From the NCBI RefSeq assembly GCF_002095575.1, contig NZ_MLJJ01000017.1:1-64000 (forward strand): a stretch of 64,000 bases of DNA. Direction: 5' to 3'. Positions 21,157 through 30,495 of this stretch are shown piece by piece; the stretch's first letter is position 1; each line of letters starts with the position of its first letter. The notes under the pieces were generated by a model. The model was not told the DNA's origin. It made no database searches and saw nothing but the letters and a program-made list of their open reading frames with translations. The stretch comes from Pantoea septica (GTDB lineage: Bacteria > Pseudomonadota > Gammaproteobacteria > Enterobacterales > Enterobacteriaceae). The position numbers and the translations under genes were made by a program.

Positions 21157-22305
21157 ATGAAAGCGTTACATTTTGGAGCAGGTAATATCGGTCGCGGCTT
21201 TATTGGCAAGCTGCTGGCAGATGCAGGCATTGAACTGGTGTTCGCCGATGTTAACCAGGTGGTGCTGGATGCACTGAACGCGCGTCATGAATATCCAGTA
21301 CATGTGGTTGGCGAGCAGGCGAAAGTGGAAATCGTGAAGGGCGTCAGCGCCGTTAACAGCACCAGCGACGACATTATCGCGCTGGTGGCGGAGGTCGATC
21401 TGGTGACCACCGCCGTCGGCCCGCAAATCCTGGAGCGCATCGCGGGCAGCGTGGCGAAGGGCCTGGCGAAACGCCATGACGAAGGCAACGATCGCCCGCT
21501 GAATATTATCGCCTGCGAAAACATGGTGCGCGGCACCAGCCAGCTGAAGCAGCACGTGCTGAAAGCGCTGCCGGAGCAGCATCACGCCTGGGTCGAACAG
21601 CACGTCGGTTTTGTCGACTCCGCCGTGGACCGCATCGTGCCGCCGTCCGAAGCGGGCAGCAACGATCCGCTGGAAGTCACCGTGGAAACCTTTAGCGAGT
21701 GGATTGTCGACAAAACCCAGTTCAAAGGCGAGCTGCCTGCCATTGCGGGCATGGAGCTTACCGACAATCTGATGGCGTTCGTCGAGCGCAAACTGTTTAC
21801 CCTTAACACCGGCCACGCCATCACCGCCTATCTCGGCCAGCTCGCCGGGCATCAGACCATTCGTGACGCCATCCTGGATGATAAAATCCGCGCGGTGGTC
21901 AAAGGGGCGATGGAAGAGAGCGGCGCGGTGCTGATCAAGCGCTACGGTTTCGACGCCGGCAAGCACGCCGCCTATATCGAAAAAATTCTCGGCCGTTTCG
22001 AGAACCCTTACCTGAAAGATGACGTAGAGCGCGTAGGCCGTCAGCCGCTGCGTAAGCTGAGCGCGGGCGATCGCCTGATTAAACCGACGCTGGGCACGCT
22101 GGAGTATCAGCTGCCGAACGCGCATCTGGTGCAGGGCATTGCCGCCGCGATGCACTACCGCAGCGCGCAGGATCCGCAGGCGCAGGAGCTGGAAGCGCTG
22201 ATTAACGAGAAAGGCCCGCAGGCGACGCTGGCGCAGGTATCCGGTCTGGATGCCGACAGCGAAGTGGTGGCGGCGGCGGTCAGCGCCTACAACGCGATGG
22301 CCTGA
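21157..22305 (+). CDS. mtlD: mannitol-1-phosphate 5-dehydrogenase
   Basis: Oxidises mannitol 1-phosphate to fructose 6-phosphate with NAD. The product is 382 residues, as in E. coli. It begins [17 protein letters not shown], the Rossmann motif, and carries the polyol dehydrogenase signature with [16 protein letters not shown] around residue 210. The ATG at 21157 is the E. coli-like start. It follows mtlA by about 95 bp with a GC stem-loop between them. Confidence 0.97.
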   Translation: MKALHFGAGNIGRGFIGKLLADAGIELVFADVNQVVLDALNARHEYPVHVVGEQAKVEIVKGVSAVNSTSDDIIALVAEVDLVTTAVGPQILERIAGSVAKGLAKRHDEGNDRPLNIIACENMVRGTSQLKQHVLKALPEQHHAWVEQHVGFVDSAVDRIVPPSEAGSNDPLEVTVETFSEWIVDKTQFKGELPAIAGMELTDNLMAFVERKLFTLNTGHAITAYLGQLAGHQTIRDAILDDKIRAVVKGAMEESGAVLIKRYGFDAGKHAAYIEKILGRFENPYLKDDVERVGRQPLRKLSAGDRLIKPTLGTLEYQLPNAHLVQGIAAAMHYRSAQDPQAQELEALINEKGPQATLAQVSGLDADSEVVAAAVSAYNAMA

Positions 22306-22387
22306 CAGGCGCGTGTCAGTCACGCACAAGCGGTACGGGCGCGGCGATGCGGCGCCCGTTGACGGTATCAGAATTCTGCAGGCGAAA

Positions 22388-22921
22388 ATGGAAGAGAAGC
22401 AAGCTTTTGAAAACCGGGTGCTTGAGCGCCTGAACGCCGGACGCTCGGTGAGAAGCTTTCTGATCGCCGCCGTCGAGCTGTTGGCCGAAGCAGTCAATCT
22501 GCTGGTGCTGCAGGTGTTTCGCAAGGACGATTACGCGGTAAAGTATGCGGTTGAGCCGCTGCTGCTGGGCGACGGCCCGCTCGGCGAGCTGCCGGTGCGC
22601 CTTAAGCTTATCTACGGGCTGGGGGTGATCAGCCGCCACGAGTATGAAGACTGCGAGCTGCTGCTGGCGCTGCGCGAAGAGCTGAACCACGATCGAAACG
22701 ATTACCGTTTTACCGACGATGAGATCCTCGGCCCCTTCGGCGAGCTGCACTGCGTGGCCGCCTGGCCGCCGAAACCGGACTTTCATCCCGATGACGCCGA
22801 GCTGCGCGCCATGCAGCAGCAGCGCTATCTGCAAATGGTGCGCTCGACCATGGTGCTCTCCCTGACCGAACTGATCTCGCGTATCAGCCTGAAACAGGCG
22901 TTCAAACGTCCCGGCGCCTGA
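22388..22921 (+). CDS. mtlR: mannitol operon repressor MtlR
   Basis: Regulator that lowers mtl expression; an all-helical protein without a classical helix-turn-helix. Strong match to E. coli MtlR from AFENRVLERLNAG onward, with LREELNHD, DDEILGPFGELHCVA and STMVLSLTELIS. The start is uncertain: the ATG at 22388 gives 177 residues, while an in-frame GTG at 22313 would add 25 poorly conserved residues. E. coli MtlR is annotated at 195. The stop codon lies inside a perfect inverted repeat, 22913-22933. Confidence 0.9.
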   Translation: MEEKQAFENRVLERLNAGRSVRSFLIAAVELLAEAVNLLVLQVFRKDDYAVKYAVEPLLLGDGPLGELPVRLKLIYGLGVISRHEYEDCELLLALREELNHDRNDYRFTDDEILGPFGELHCVAAWPPKPDFHPDDAELRAMQQQRYLQMVRSTMVLSLTELISRISLKQAFKRPGA

Positions 22922-22933
22922 AGTTCAGGCGCC
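22913..22933 (+). other. inverted repeat over the mtlR stop codon
   Basis: GGCGCCTGAA-G-TTCAGGCGCC is a perfect 10-bp inverted repeat about a single central base, with the TGA stop of mtlR inside the left arm. No T run follows. It may act as a weak terminator or mRNA end. Confidence 0.6.
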
Positions 22934-23008
22934 CTGGTCTCTCGCCGCGCGCGAATTTGCGCCGCTTTTCGTGTATCCTTTGCCTGTTTTCCACAACGAG
23001 TTTTCGCC

Positions 23009-23371
23009 ATGAAAGAGCAAGAAAAAGCCGAGATTAAACGTCTGAGCGATCAGCTGGACGCCCTGAATCGCAAAGAGCCGCAGCTGCTGGAAGCGGGCGA
23101 CGCCGAGAAGCTGGGCGCGCTGCTGAAAGAAAAAGAGAAGCTGGTTACCGAGATAGAACGTCTGCGCGACAAGCGCGACGACAAGCTGAGCAAAGAAGCG
23201 CAAAAGCTGATGGATTTGCCGTTCAGCCGCGAGATCACTAAGAAAGAACAGGCCGATATGGGTACGCTGAAGAAAAGCGTGCGCGGTCTGGTGGTCGTGC
23301 ATCCAATGACCGCGCTGGGCCGCGAAATGGGCCTGAAGGTCATGACCGGCTTCTCGAAGAAGCCGTTCTGA
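23009..23371 (+). CDS. yibL: ribosome-associated protein YibL (DUF2810)
   Basis: A 120-residue, strongly charged, mostly helical protein equal in length to E. coli YibL, with matching MKE start and C-terminal [22 protein letters not shown]. The first 60 residues look like a coiled coil ([16 protein letters not shown]). E. coli YibL has been reported to associate with ribosomes; its function is not settled. It follows mtlR as in E. coli and converges with the VirK/YbjX-family gene, with only 8 bp between the stops. Confidence 0.92.
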   Translation: MKEQEKAEIKRLSDQLDALNRKEPQLLEAGDAEKLGALLKEKEKLVTEIERLRDKRDDKLSKEAQKLMDLPFSREITKKEQADMGTLKKSVRGLVVVHPMTALGREMGLKVMTGFSKKPF

Positions 23372-23376
23372 GTTCG

Positions 23377-23398
23377 GGATCAGGCGGCCGCCTGATCC
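23377..23398. other. perfect 22-bp palindrome at convergent gene ends
   Basis: GGATCAGGCGG / CCGCCTGATCC is a perfect palindrome between yibL and the VirK-like gene; its right part forms the last codons of the latter. It can fold on either strand and may serve as a shared transcript end. It has no flanking T runs. Confidence 0.65.
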
Positions 23399-24342
23399 TC
23401 TCCGCGCTGGCCGGCGGCAGCTGACACCTGCTGCGCCAGCGCATCCAGCATTTCATAACGTCGACGATACTCTGCGCGCTTCTTACTGGCGATCTCCTCC
23501 AGCGCTTTACGCGGCAGGCTGAGCGGCAGTTGATAGAGCCCGTCTTTGCGCGCCTCGCCGCCCAGCGAAGTCCAGAACTCGCTGTAGCTGGCAAAAAAGT
23601 AATCGCTTTTGCTGTGACGATAGCGCAGGCTGCGGAACACATGCGTCGTATCGCCGACGGCGATAATCTTCTCCGCCGCGCAGCGCTGCGCCAGCATACA
23701 AACCACCTCCATCACAATGCGTTTAGGAAACAGCCCGTGCGCCGCTTTCGTCGCCTCGCGGATCACTTCGTTGGAGACATGTTTGCGCGGCCCCTGCAGG
23801 CCGCCAATCAGCAGAGTGCGCAGCCCCGCTTCCTTGATCAGCGAAAACGAGAGCGATGCGATAGCTTCATTCTGATAGCGCAGCACCAGCGTTATTTCCC
23901 CTTCGCGATCGAAACGCCCCGGGCAGGAGAAGAGCTCGAACGTCTCGCCGTTTTTCCCGCTTAGCGTCGCCAGTAAATTATCGCCAGGGCTTTGCAACAG
24001 CTGGCGCAGCCGGCCGTTTTGCAATGCGGCGACCAGCTGATAATGATCAAGAATCGCCTGAGCGCGCGCCGCCACGCTAAACCCCGCGCGCAAATAGGGG
24101 CGATGCGGCTTCGCGGGCAACAGCCCCTGCACGCTCATCACCTGATGCAAATCGGGCAGACGCGACAGCTGCTGTAAATAGCGCAGCGTCGTTACGGGAA
24201 ACGCCACCGTTCGCAGTGCGAACTTCAGGCGGAATTGTTTACTCAACCACAGTTTATTCGGAATATATTTTCCGCTGATTAACTGAAAAAACAGCGAAGC
24301 CGACGAATCGGTGGTCGGCGCAGGCGTAGTTATAATGGACAT
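23380..24342 (-). CDS. VirK/YbjX family protein (DUF535)
   Basis: A 320-residue protein of the VirK/YbjX family, which has been linked in other enterics to virulence-factor display or lipid A and peptide resistance without a proven biochemical role. Family-typical segments include VLRYQNEAIASLSFSL, GGLQGPRKHV, IREATKAAHGLFPKRIVMEV and SKSDYFFASYSEFWTSLGG. There is no clear signal peptide or membrane segment. It stands alone between yibL and sodA, placements not seen in E. coli. The ATG at 24342 follows a weak ribosome site. Confidence 0.82.
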   Translation of the reverse strand: MSIITTPAPTTDSSASLFFQLISGKYIPNKLWLSKQFRLKFALRTVAFPVTTLRYLQQLSRLPDLHQVMSVQGLLPAKPHRPYLRAGFSVAARAQAILDHYQLVAALQNGRLRQLLQSPGDNLLATLSGKNGETFELFSCPGRFDREGEITLVLRYQNEAIASLSFSLIKEAGLRTLLIGGLQGPRKHVSNEVIREATKAAHGLFPKRIVMEVVCMLAQRCAAEKIIAVGDTTHVFRSLRYRHSKSDYFFASYSEFWTSLGGEARKDGLYQLPLSLPRKALEEIASKKRAEYRRRYEMLDALAQQVSAAAGQRGEDQAAA

Positions 24343-24473
24343 GATGTTACATTCTCTGGTGGAATGTTATTTAGCCTACCGGTGTGAAAGTCAACGGAAG
24401 GTTAATGTCCTGAAAGGTTAAAAGCCTACTGTGCGCATGTTTAGCTGCGGTTTAATTACCGCTGTTTTAGCCA

Positions 24474-24515
24474 TAAAAAAACCGGCGAATCGCTTCGCCG
24501 GTTTTGGCTTTTTTA
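24474..24515. terminator. bidirectional terminator downstream of sodA
   Basis: ACCGGCGAA / TTCGCCGGT with a TCGC loop (24481-24502) is flanked by an A7 run on the left, which becomes the T run for sodA, and by TTTTGGCTTTTTT on the right. Confidence 0.88.
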
Positions 24516-24525
24516 ACGGACGAAC

Positions 24526-25143
24526 TTATTTTGCAGAGGCGAAACGCGCTGCGGCTTCGTCCCAGTTCACCACGTTCCAGAACGCCTTGATGTAGTCAGG
24601 ACGTTTGTTCTGATACTTCAGGTAGTAGGCGTGCTCCCAGACATCCAGGCCCAGAATCGGGTAGCCTGATGCGCCGGCGATCGCTTCGCCCATCAGCGGG
24701 TTGTCCTGGTTAGCGGTGGAAACCACGGCCAGTTTGTCGCCTTTTTTCACCAGCCATGCCCAGCCTGAACCAAAGCGGGTAGCGGCGGCTTTCTCAAACT
24801 CTTCCTGGAATTTTTCAACGCTGCCGAAATCTTTTTCGATCGCCGCTTTCAGGTCGCCCTGCAGCGTGGTGCCGATTTTCAGGCCTTTCCAGAACAGGCT
24901 GTGGTTAGCGTGGCCGCCAGCGTTGTTGCGCAGCACGGTTTTTTTGTCTGCCGGAACCTGATCCAGTTTGGTGATCAGCTCGTCAACCGGCAGGTCAGCG
25001 AATTCGGTTCCTTCCAGCGCTGCGTTAGCGTTGTTAACGTAGGTCTGGTGGTGTTTGGTGTGATGGATTTCCATCGTCTGCTTGTCGAAGTGCGGTTCCA
25101 GTGCGTCGTATGCGTAAGGCAGGGATGGCAGTGAATAACTCAT
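24526..25143 (-). CDS. sodA: manganese superoxide dismutase
   Basis: Dismutes superoxide in the cytoplasm. At 205 residues it aligns fully with E. coli SodA. It has the N-terminal [20 protein letters not shown], metal ligands in [16 protein letters not shown] and DVWEHAYYL, and the Mn/Fe-SOD signature DVWEHAYY. The ATG at 25143 follows GAGAGGAAG. Promoter -10 TATAAT is recognisable upstream. It sits beside fdhD, an arrangement similar to the E. coli 88-minute region. Confidence 0.97.
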   Translation of the reverse strand: MSYSLPSLPYAYDALEPHFDKQTMEIHHTKHHQTYVNNANAALEGTEFADLPVDELITKLDQVPADKKTVLRNNAGGHANHSLFWKGLKIGTTLQGDLKAAIEKDFGSVEKFQEEFEKAAATRFGSGWAWLVKKGDKLAVVSTANQDNPLMGEAIAGASGYPILGLDVWEHAYYLKYQNKRPDYIKAFWNVVNWDEAAARFASAK

Positions 25144-25209
25144 GTTCTTCCTCTCCATTTCATATTTGAGCGGCGCCGCCTGATGGCGTGCCGCGTAAGC
25201 AGTCGAACC

Positions 25210-25238
25210 ATTATAGTTAAATTCATGATCCGGAAAAG
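25210..25238 (-). promoter_or_regulatory. sodA promoter
   Basis: A perfect minus-strand TATAAT (25210-25215) lies in AACTATAATGGTTC, followed by CTGCTTACGCGGCA; both resemble the E. coli sodA promoter as I remember it. The -35 is poor, as expected for an activator-dependent promoter. A degenerate Fur-like segment (about 25216-25250) overlaps; I cannot define SoxS or Fur boxes with confidence. Confidence 0.6.
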
Positions 25239-25327
25239 GGTAATCAATGCCCCATTAAACATAAGGAATTTACAAATCTGTTATAAACAAACTGTTGTTT
25301 TTACAGCCTGCCGCCGCTGAATGCCCT

Positions 25328-26161
25328 TTAACGCAGGCGCTGCGGATGGGTATAGACCGTGGCGCGTCCCGGCTTGCTAAAGCCGACCAGCGTCAAGTTG
25401 CAGCGCTCCGCCACCTCGACCGCCAGGCGCGTGGCCGCCGAGACGGCGAACAGGATTTCGACGCCGCACATCGCGGATTTCTGCACCATCTCATAGCTGG
25501 CGCGGCTGGAGACCAGCACTGCGCCGTCGCCCCATGCCGCGCGGCTGCGGTAGCCGAGCAGCTTATCCAGCGCAACGTGGCGCCCCACATCCTCGCAGCC
25601 GCCTGCCAGCTCGCCGTCTGGACGCAGCCAGGCCGCCGCATGGGTGCAGCCGGTTTGCTGGCCGACCGGCTGAACACTTTTCAGCTGGCTCAGGCCGCGA
25701 TCCAGCTGCGCCAGATCGAAGGTCTGCGTAAAAGGCAGCGGCTGCACCGGCTTGCCGATCTGATCCAGCTGCTCGACGCCGCATATGCCGCAGCCGGTGC
25801 GTCCCGCCAGCGCGCGGCGCTGTTCTTTCAGCGCCATAAAACGACGGCTGGAAAGTTCGATCTGCACCTCAATGCCGTTACAGCCCGGCACCACGTCCAG
25901 ACCAAAAATATCGCCCGGCGCGTCGATGATGCCCTCTGAAAGGGAAAAGCCGATGGCAAACGCCTCCAGATCTTTCGGCGTGGTCATCATCACCACGTGG
26001 GAGATGCCGTTATAGACCAGGGCGACCGGCACTTCGTCCGCCAGCCAGTCGGGCTGTGCCACGGTCAGATCGGCACGCTGCCACACCGGCATTTCGCTGG
26101 CACCGCGCTGAGTTGTTAAATTTTCGCCGGGAGTTTGCGGGATAACGTTCAAGGAGGACAA
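25328..26161 (-). CDS. fdhD: formate dehydrogenase accessory sulfurtransferase FdhD
   Basis: Transfers sulfur from IscS to the molybdenum cofactor so that formate dehydrogenase becomes active. About 277 residues with the essential CxxC in [14 protein letters not shown], and [35 protein letters not shown] and [11 protein letters not shown] typical of the family. No ATG fits the N terminus: the frame opens at a TTG (26161) without a good ribosome site, and the next ATG (26092) would remove 23 poorly conserved residues. The start is therefore uncertain. Divergent from fdoG, as in E. coli. Confidence 0.93.
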   Translation of the reverse strand: MSSLNVIPQTPGENLTTQRGASEMPVWQRADLTVAQPDWLADEVPVALVYNGISHVVMMTTPKDLEAFAIGFSLSEGIIDAPGDIFGLDVVPGCNGIEVQIELSSRRFMALKEQRRALAGRTGCGICGVEQLDQIGKPVQPLPFTQTFDLAQLDRGLSQLKSVQPVGQQTGCTHAAAWLRPDGELAGGCEDVGRHVALDKLLGYRSRAAWGDGAVLVSSRASYEMVQKSAMCGVEILFAVSAATRLAVEVAERCNLTLVGFSKPGRATVYTHPQRLR

Positions 26162-26547
26162 CCTGTTTTTAACAAGAAATTAAATTTTGCATGGGCGCAA
26201 AGGCGACCAGCCGCGCGGTTAAGTTTGCCCTGTTATCACCGGCAGCGCAAAAAAACCGCTATACAAATTATGCGGTGAAAAGATAGCCAATAGCGCTACG
26301 GCGCGCCTTTGCGAGGCAAACAAGAATAATTTCCCATTAGGCTTTAACATCCATTTTAATAAAGGAATGCTATTTTTATTGGCCACTGAAAAAAGGCGCG
26401 CTCCGCTGACCGCACTCTAAACCAATTTAAACAGAATTTAAAAAAAGCATTACTAAAGGCTAACTTATTGACCTGCATCAAAAAAGACGCAGACAAGCTT
26501 GTTATTTTGCATAGCTTCGCAATGGAGCCAATAAAGAAGAAAGATAA
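26162..26547. promoter_or_regulatory. fdhD-fdoG divergent control region with an FNR-like site
   Basis: A 386-bp AT-rich region. At 26468-26481 it carries TTGACCTGCATCAA, one mismatch from the FNR consensus TTGAT-n4-ATCAA, about 67 bp before the fdoG ATG. I could not define a firm -35/-10 pair. The site suggests oxygen-dependent control of the formate dehydrogenase operon, in either direction depending on the start site. Confidence 0.5.
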
Positions 26548-29500
26548 ATGCAAATTACCAGACGGAGTTTTTTCAAAATCTGCGCTGGCGGAATGGCGGG
26601 AACCAGCGCGGCGCTGCTGGGCTTCGCCCCGGAATCCGCGCTAGCTGGCGTCAGGGAATATAAGCTCGTACGCGCCAGAGAAACGCGCAATAACTGCACC
26701 TACTGTTCCGTCGGCTGCGGCATGCTGATCTACAGCCTCGGCGACGGTGCCAAAAACGCCAGCGCCGCTATCTACCATATCGAAGGCGATCCCGATCACC
26801 CGGTCAGCCGCGGCTCGCTCTGCCCGAAAGGCGCGGGCGTGCTCGACTATATTCACAGCGACCAGCGGCTGAAATATCCGGCGTATCGCGCGCCGGGCAG
26901 CGACAAGTGGCAGCGCATCAGCTGGCAGGAGGCCTTTGAGCGCATCGCCCGGCTGATGAAGCAGGATCGCGACGCCCACTTCCAGCAAACCAACGCTGCC
27001 GGCGTCACGGTCAACCGCTGGCCGACTACCACCATGTTCTGTTCGTCGGCCGCCAGCAATGAAACCGGCCTGCTCGACCATAAATTCGCGCGCGCGCTCG
27101 GCATCGTCGCGCTAGAGAATCAGGCACGGCTGTGCCACGGCCCGACGGTCGCCGCGCTGGCGCCCAGCTTCGGCCGCGGCGCGATGACCAATAACTGGAA
27201 CGACATCAAAAACGCCAACGTAGTGCTGATCATGGGCGGCAACCCGGCGGAAGCGCATCCGGTCGGCTTTAAGTGGGTGATCGAGGCGAAGACGCGCAAC
27301 AACGCGCAGGTCATCGTCGTGGATCCGCGCTTCAACCGCTCGGCGTCGGTGGCGGATCTCTATGCGCCGGTGCGCGCGGGCAGCGACGTGGTGTTTCTGA
27401 TGGGCGTCATCAACTATCTGCTGCAGCACAATCAGATTCAGCAGCCGTACGTGCGCGCCTTCACCAACGCCGCGCTGATCGTCAGCGAGGGCTATGGCTT
27501 CGAAGAGGGACTGTTCAGCGGATACGACGCGGAGACGCGCCAGTACGACCGCGCCAGCTGGCGCTATGAGCTGGATGAAAACGGCCATGCGCGCCGCGAC
27601 GACAGCTTTAGCCATCCGCGCTGCGTGCTGAATCTGCTGAAAGCGCACGCCAGCCGCTACACCCCGGAGATGGTGACGCGCCTGTGCGGCACGCCTCGTG
27701 AGGCCTTCCTCGCTATCTGTCGGCAGCTGGCGACCACCAGCGCGCCTGATCGCACCGCCACTGTTCTCTATGCGCTGGGCTGGACGCACCACACCAACGG
27801 CTCGCAGATTATCCGCACCGCGGCGATGATCCAGCTGCTGCTGGGCAATATCGGCATGCCGGGCGGCGGCATCAACGCGCTGCGCGGCCACTCCAACGTG
27901 CAGGGCTATACCGATCTCGGCCTGCTGTCGCAAAGTTTGCCGGGCTATCTGCCGCTGCCGTCGGAAAAGATGGCGACGCTGGCGGACTACCTGCAAAAAG
28001 CGACGCCTGCCGCGTCGCTGCCGGGCCAGGTCAACTACTGGCAAAACACCGATAAGTTCTTTGTCAGCCTGATGAAGAGCTTCTATGGCGACGCTGCCAC
28101 GGCGGACAACCAGTGGGGCTATGACTGGCTGCCCAAGTGGGATAAAAGCTACGACTGCATGGCGCAGGCGGAGATGATGGAGCAAGGCGAAATAAACGGC
28201 GCGCTTATTCAGGGCTTTAACCTGCTTGCCGCCTTCCCCGACAAGAACAAAGCCTGCCGCGCGCTTTCGCGCCTGAAGTATATGGTGGTGATCGATCCGC
28301 TCAGCACCGAAACCGCCAGCTTCTGGCAGCCTCATGGCGAATTCAACGACGTCGATCCCGCGCAGATCGCGACGGAAGTGTTCCGCCTGCCCTCTTCCTG
28401 CTTCGCCGAAGAGGACGGCTCGGTCGCCAACTCGTCGCGCTGGCTGCAGTGGCACTGGGCGGCGGCCGAGCCGCCGGGCGAGGCGCTGCACGACGGAAAA
28501 ATCCTAGGCAATCTCTTTTTGCGTCTGCGCGAACTCTACCGCCAGGAAGGCGGCGTCGCGCCGGAACCGCTGATGGCGATGCGCTGGGACTACAGCAATC
28601 CCGCCGATCCGTCGCCGGAAGAGGTGGCGCAGGAGAGCAACGGCCGCGCGCTGCAGGACGTTTACGACGCCAGCGGCAAGCTGCTGCTGAAAAAAGGCCA
28701 GCAGCTTAACTCCTTCGCCGAACTGCGCAACGACGGCAGCACTGCCAGCGGCTGCTGGATTTATGCGGGCAGCTGGACGCCGCAGGGTAACCAGATGGCG
28801 CGTCGCGACAACGCCGATCCCTCCGGGCTGGGCGCCGTTTCCGGCTGGGCCTGGGCGTGGCCGGCAAACCGCCGCATTCTCTATAACCGCGCCTCCGCCG
28901 ACGAACAGGGCAAAGCCTGGGACCCGAATCGGCGACTGATCGAGTGGGACGGCCAGCGCTGGCAGGGCATTGACGTGCCGGACTATCCGCTGACGCTGGC
29001 GCCGCAGCAGCAGGCGGGCCCCTTTATCATGCAGCCGGACGGTCTGGGCCATCTCTTCGCGCTCGACAAAATGGCCGACGGTCCGTTCCCCGAGCACTAC
29101 GAGCCGATGGAGAGCCCGCTGAAGGCCAATCCGCTGCATCCGCAGCAGAGCCACAGCCCGGTGGCGCGCCTCTTTGCGCGCGACGCCGCCCAGCTGGGCG
29201 AAGCGGCCGAGTATCCCTGCGTCGCCACCACCTACTCCATTACCGAGCTGTTCCGCCACTGGACGAAACACGCTCTGCTGAACGCCATCGCGCAGCCGGA
29301 GCAGTTTGTGGAAATCGGCGCGGAGCTGGCGGCGGAGAAAGGCATCAAGGCGGGCGACAGCGTTAAGGTCTCTTCCCACCGCGGCTATATCAAAGCCAAA
29401 GCGGTGGTGACGCGGCGCCTGCAGCGCCTGCATATTGACGGCAAGCCGGTCGATACCGTCGGCATTCCCTGCCACTGGGGTTTCGAAGGCGCGACGCGCA

Positions 29501-29598
29501 AAGGCTTCCTTGCCAACACGCTGACGCCGTCAGTGGGCGACGCTAATTCGCAAACGCCGGAATATAAAGGGTTTTTAGTGAAAGTGGAAAAGGCGTAA
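26548..29598 (+). CDS. fdoG: formate dehydrogenase-O-type catalytic subunit, cysteine variant
   Basis: Molybdopterin catalytic subunit that oxidises formate on the periplasmic side and passes electrons to FdoH. It is 1016 residues, the E. coli FdoG length. A Tat signal with RRSFFK (residues 5-10) ends near SALA. The 4Fe-4S ligands are in CTYCSVGC (50-57) and SLCPKG. The active-site residue at position 196 is Cys (codon TGC, 27133-27135, in ARLCHGP), where E. coli FdoG and FdnG have selenocysteine coded by TGA. So the whole gene reads without recoding. It heads fdoG-fdoH-fdoI-fdhE. FdnG identity is possible, but the fdhD/fdhE neighbours favour FdoG. Confidence 0.94.
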   Translation: MQITRRSFFKICAGGMAGTSAALLGFAPESALAGVREYKLVRARETRNNCTYCSVGCGMLIYSLGDGAKNASAAIYHIEGDPDHPVSRGSLCPKGAGVLDYIHSDQRLKYPAYRAPGSDKWQRISWQEAFERIARLMKQDRDAHFQQTNAAGVTVNRWPTTTMFCSSAASNETGLLDHKFARALGIVALENQARLCHGPTVAALAPSFGRGAMTNNWNDIKNANVVLIMGGNPAEAHPVGFKWVIEAKTRNNAQVIVVDPRFNRSASVADLYAPVRAGSDVVFLMGVINYLLQHNQIQQPYVRAFTNAALIVSEGYGFEEGLFSGYDAETRQYDRASWRYELDENGHARRDDSFSHPRCVLNLLKAHASRYTPEMVTRLCGTPREAFLAICRQLATTSAPDRTATVLYALGWTHHTNGSQIIRTAAMIQLLLGNIGMPGGGINALRGHSNVQGYTDLGLLSQSLPGYLPLPSEKMATLADYLQKATPAASLPGQVNYWQNTDKFFVSLMKSFYGDAATADNQWGYDWLPKWDKSYDCMAQAEMMEQGEINGALIQGFNLLAAFPDKNKACRALSRLKYMVVIDPLSTETASFWQPHGEFNDVDPAQIATEVFRLPSSCFAEEDGSVANSSRWLQWHWAAAEPPGEALHDGKILGNLFLRLRELYRQEGGVAPEPLMAMRWDYSNPADPSPEEVAQESNGRALQDVYDASGKLLLKKGQQLNSFAELRNDGSTASGCWIYAGSWTPQGNQMARRDNADPSGLGAVSGWAWAWPANRRILYNRASADEQGKAWDPNRRLIEWDGQRWQGIDVPDYPLTLAPQQQAGPFIMQPDGLGHLFALDKMADGPFPEHYEPMESPLKANPLHPQQSHSPVARLFARDAAQLGEAAEYPCVATTYSITELFRHWTKHALLNAIAQPEQFVEIGAELAAEKGIKAGDSVKVSSHRGYIKAKAVVTRRLQRLHIDGKPVDTVGIPCHWGFEGATRKGFLANTLTPSVGDANSQTPEYKGFLVKVEKA

Positions 29599-29610
29599 CG
29601 GAGAACGAAC

Positions 29611-30495
29611 ATGGCTTACCCCACACAGGACATTATTCGTCGCTCCGCGACCAGCTCGCTCACGCCCGCGCCGCAGGCACGCGATCACCGGCAGCAGGTC
29701 GCCAAGCTGATCGACGTCACCACCTGTATCGGCTGTAAAGGCTGTCAGGTCGCCTGCTCGGAGTGGAACGATATTCGCGCCGAGGTTGGGCACAATATCG
29801 GCGTGTACGACAATCCAACCGATCTCGACGCCAAAGCCTGGACGGTGATGCGTTTCTCGGAGGTTGAGGAGAATGGCCGACTGGAATGGCTGATCCGCAA
29901 GGATGGCTGTATGCACTGTGCCGATCCCGGCTGTTTGAAAGCCTGCCCGTCGGCGGGCGCCATCGTGCAGTACGCCAACGGTATCGTCGACTTTCAGTCT
30001 GACCACTGCATCGGCTGCGGCTACTGCATCGCGGGATGCCCGTTCAACGTGCCGCGCATCAGCCAGGAGGACAACCGCGCCTATAAGTGCACGCTCTGCG
30101 TCGATCGCGTCAATGTCGGGCAGGAACCTGCCTGCGTCAAAACCTGTCCGACCGGCGCGATTCACTTCGGCAGCAAAGAGGAGATGCAGCAACTGGCGGC
30201 GGAGCGCGTCGCCGATCTTAAATCGCGCGGCTTCGAAAAGGCCGGCCTGTACGATCCGGCAGGCGTTGGCGGCACCCATGTGATGTATGTGCTCCATCAC
30301 GCCAATAAGCCGCAGCTCTACCACGGGCTGCCGGAGAACCCAGGCATCAGCCCGACCGTGACCTTCTGGAAAGGCGTCTGGAAGCCGCTGGCGGCGATAG
30401 GCTTCGCCGCCACCTTCGCCGCATCGGTGTTCCACTATGTCGGCGTGGGCCCGAACCGGGTCGACGAGGAGCAGCATAAGGAGGAGGAAGAATGA
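29611..30495 (+). CDS. fdoH: formate dehydrogenase iron-sulfur subunit
   Basis: Electron-transfer subunit with four 4Fe-4S clusters between FdoG and the cytochrome b subunit; 294 residues. Cysteine clusters are visible as [35 protein letters not shown] and CTLCVDR with CVKTC. A single C-terminal membrane helix (about residues 255-280) anchors it. It starts 12 bp after fdoG with GGAGAACGAAC in front, and its stop overlaps the fdoI start by 4 bp (ATGA). Confidence 0.96.
   Translation: MAYPTQDIIRRSATSSLTPAPQARDHRQQVAKLIDVTTCIGCKGCQVACSEWNDIRAEVGHNIGVYDNPTDLDAKAWTVMRFSEVEENGRLEWLIRKDGCMHCADPGCLKACPSAGAIVQYANGIVDFQSDHCIGCGYCIAGCPFNVPRISQEDNRAYKCTLCVDRVNVGQEPACVKTCPTGAIHFGSKEEMQQLAAERVADLKSRGFEKAGLYDPAGVGGTHVMYVLHHANKPQLYHGLPENPGISPTVTFWKGVWKPLAAIGFAATFAASVFHYVGVGPNRVDEEQHKEEEE

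Noticed and set aside
27112-28491. 459-codon open frame antisense to fdoG
   Set aside because: Composition is that of a reverse-strand shadow (Arg, Gln, His, Ala rich) over a well-conserved gene.
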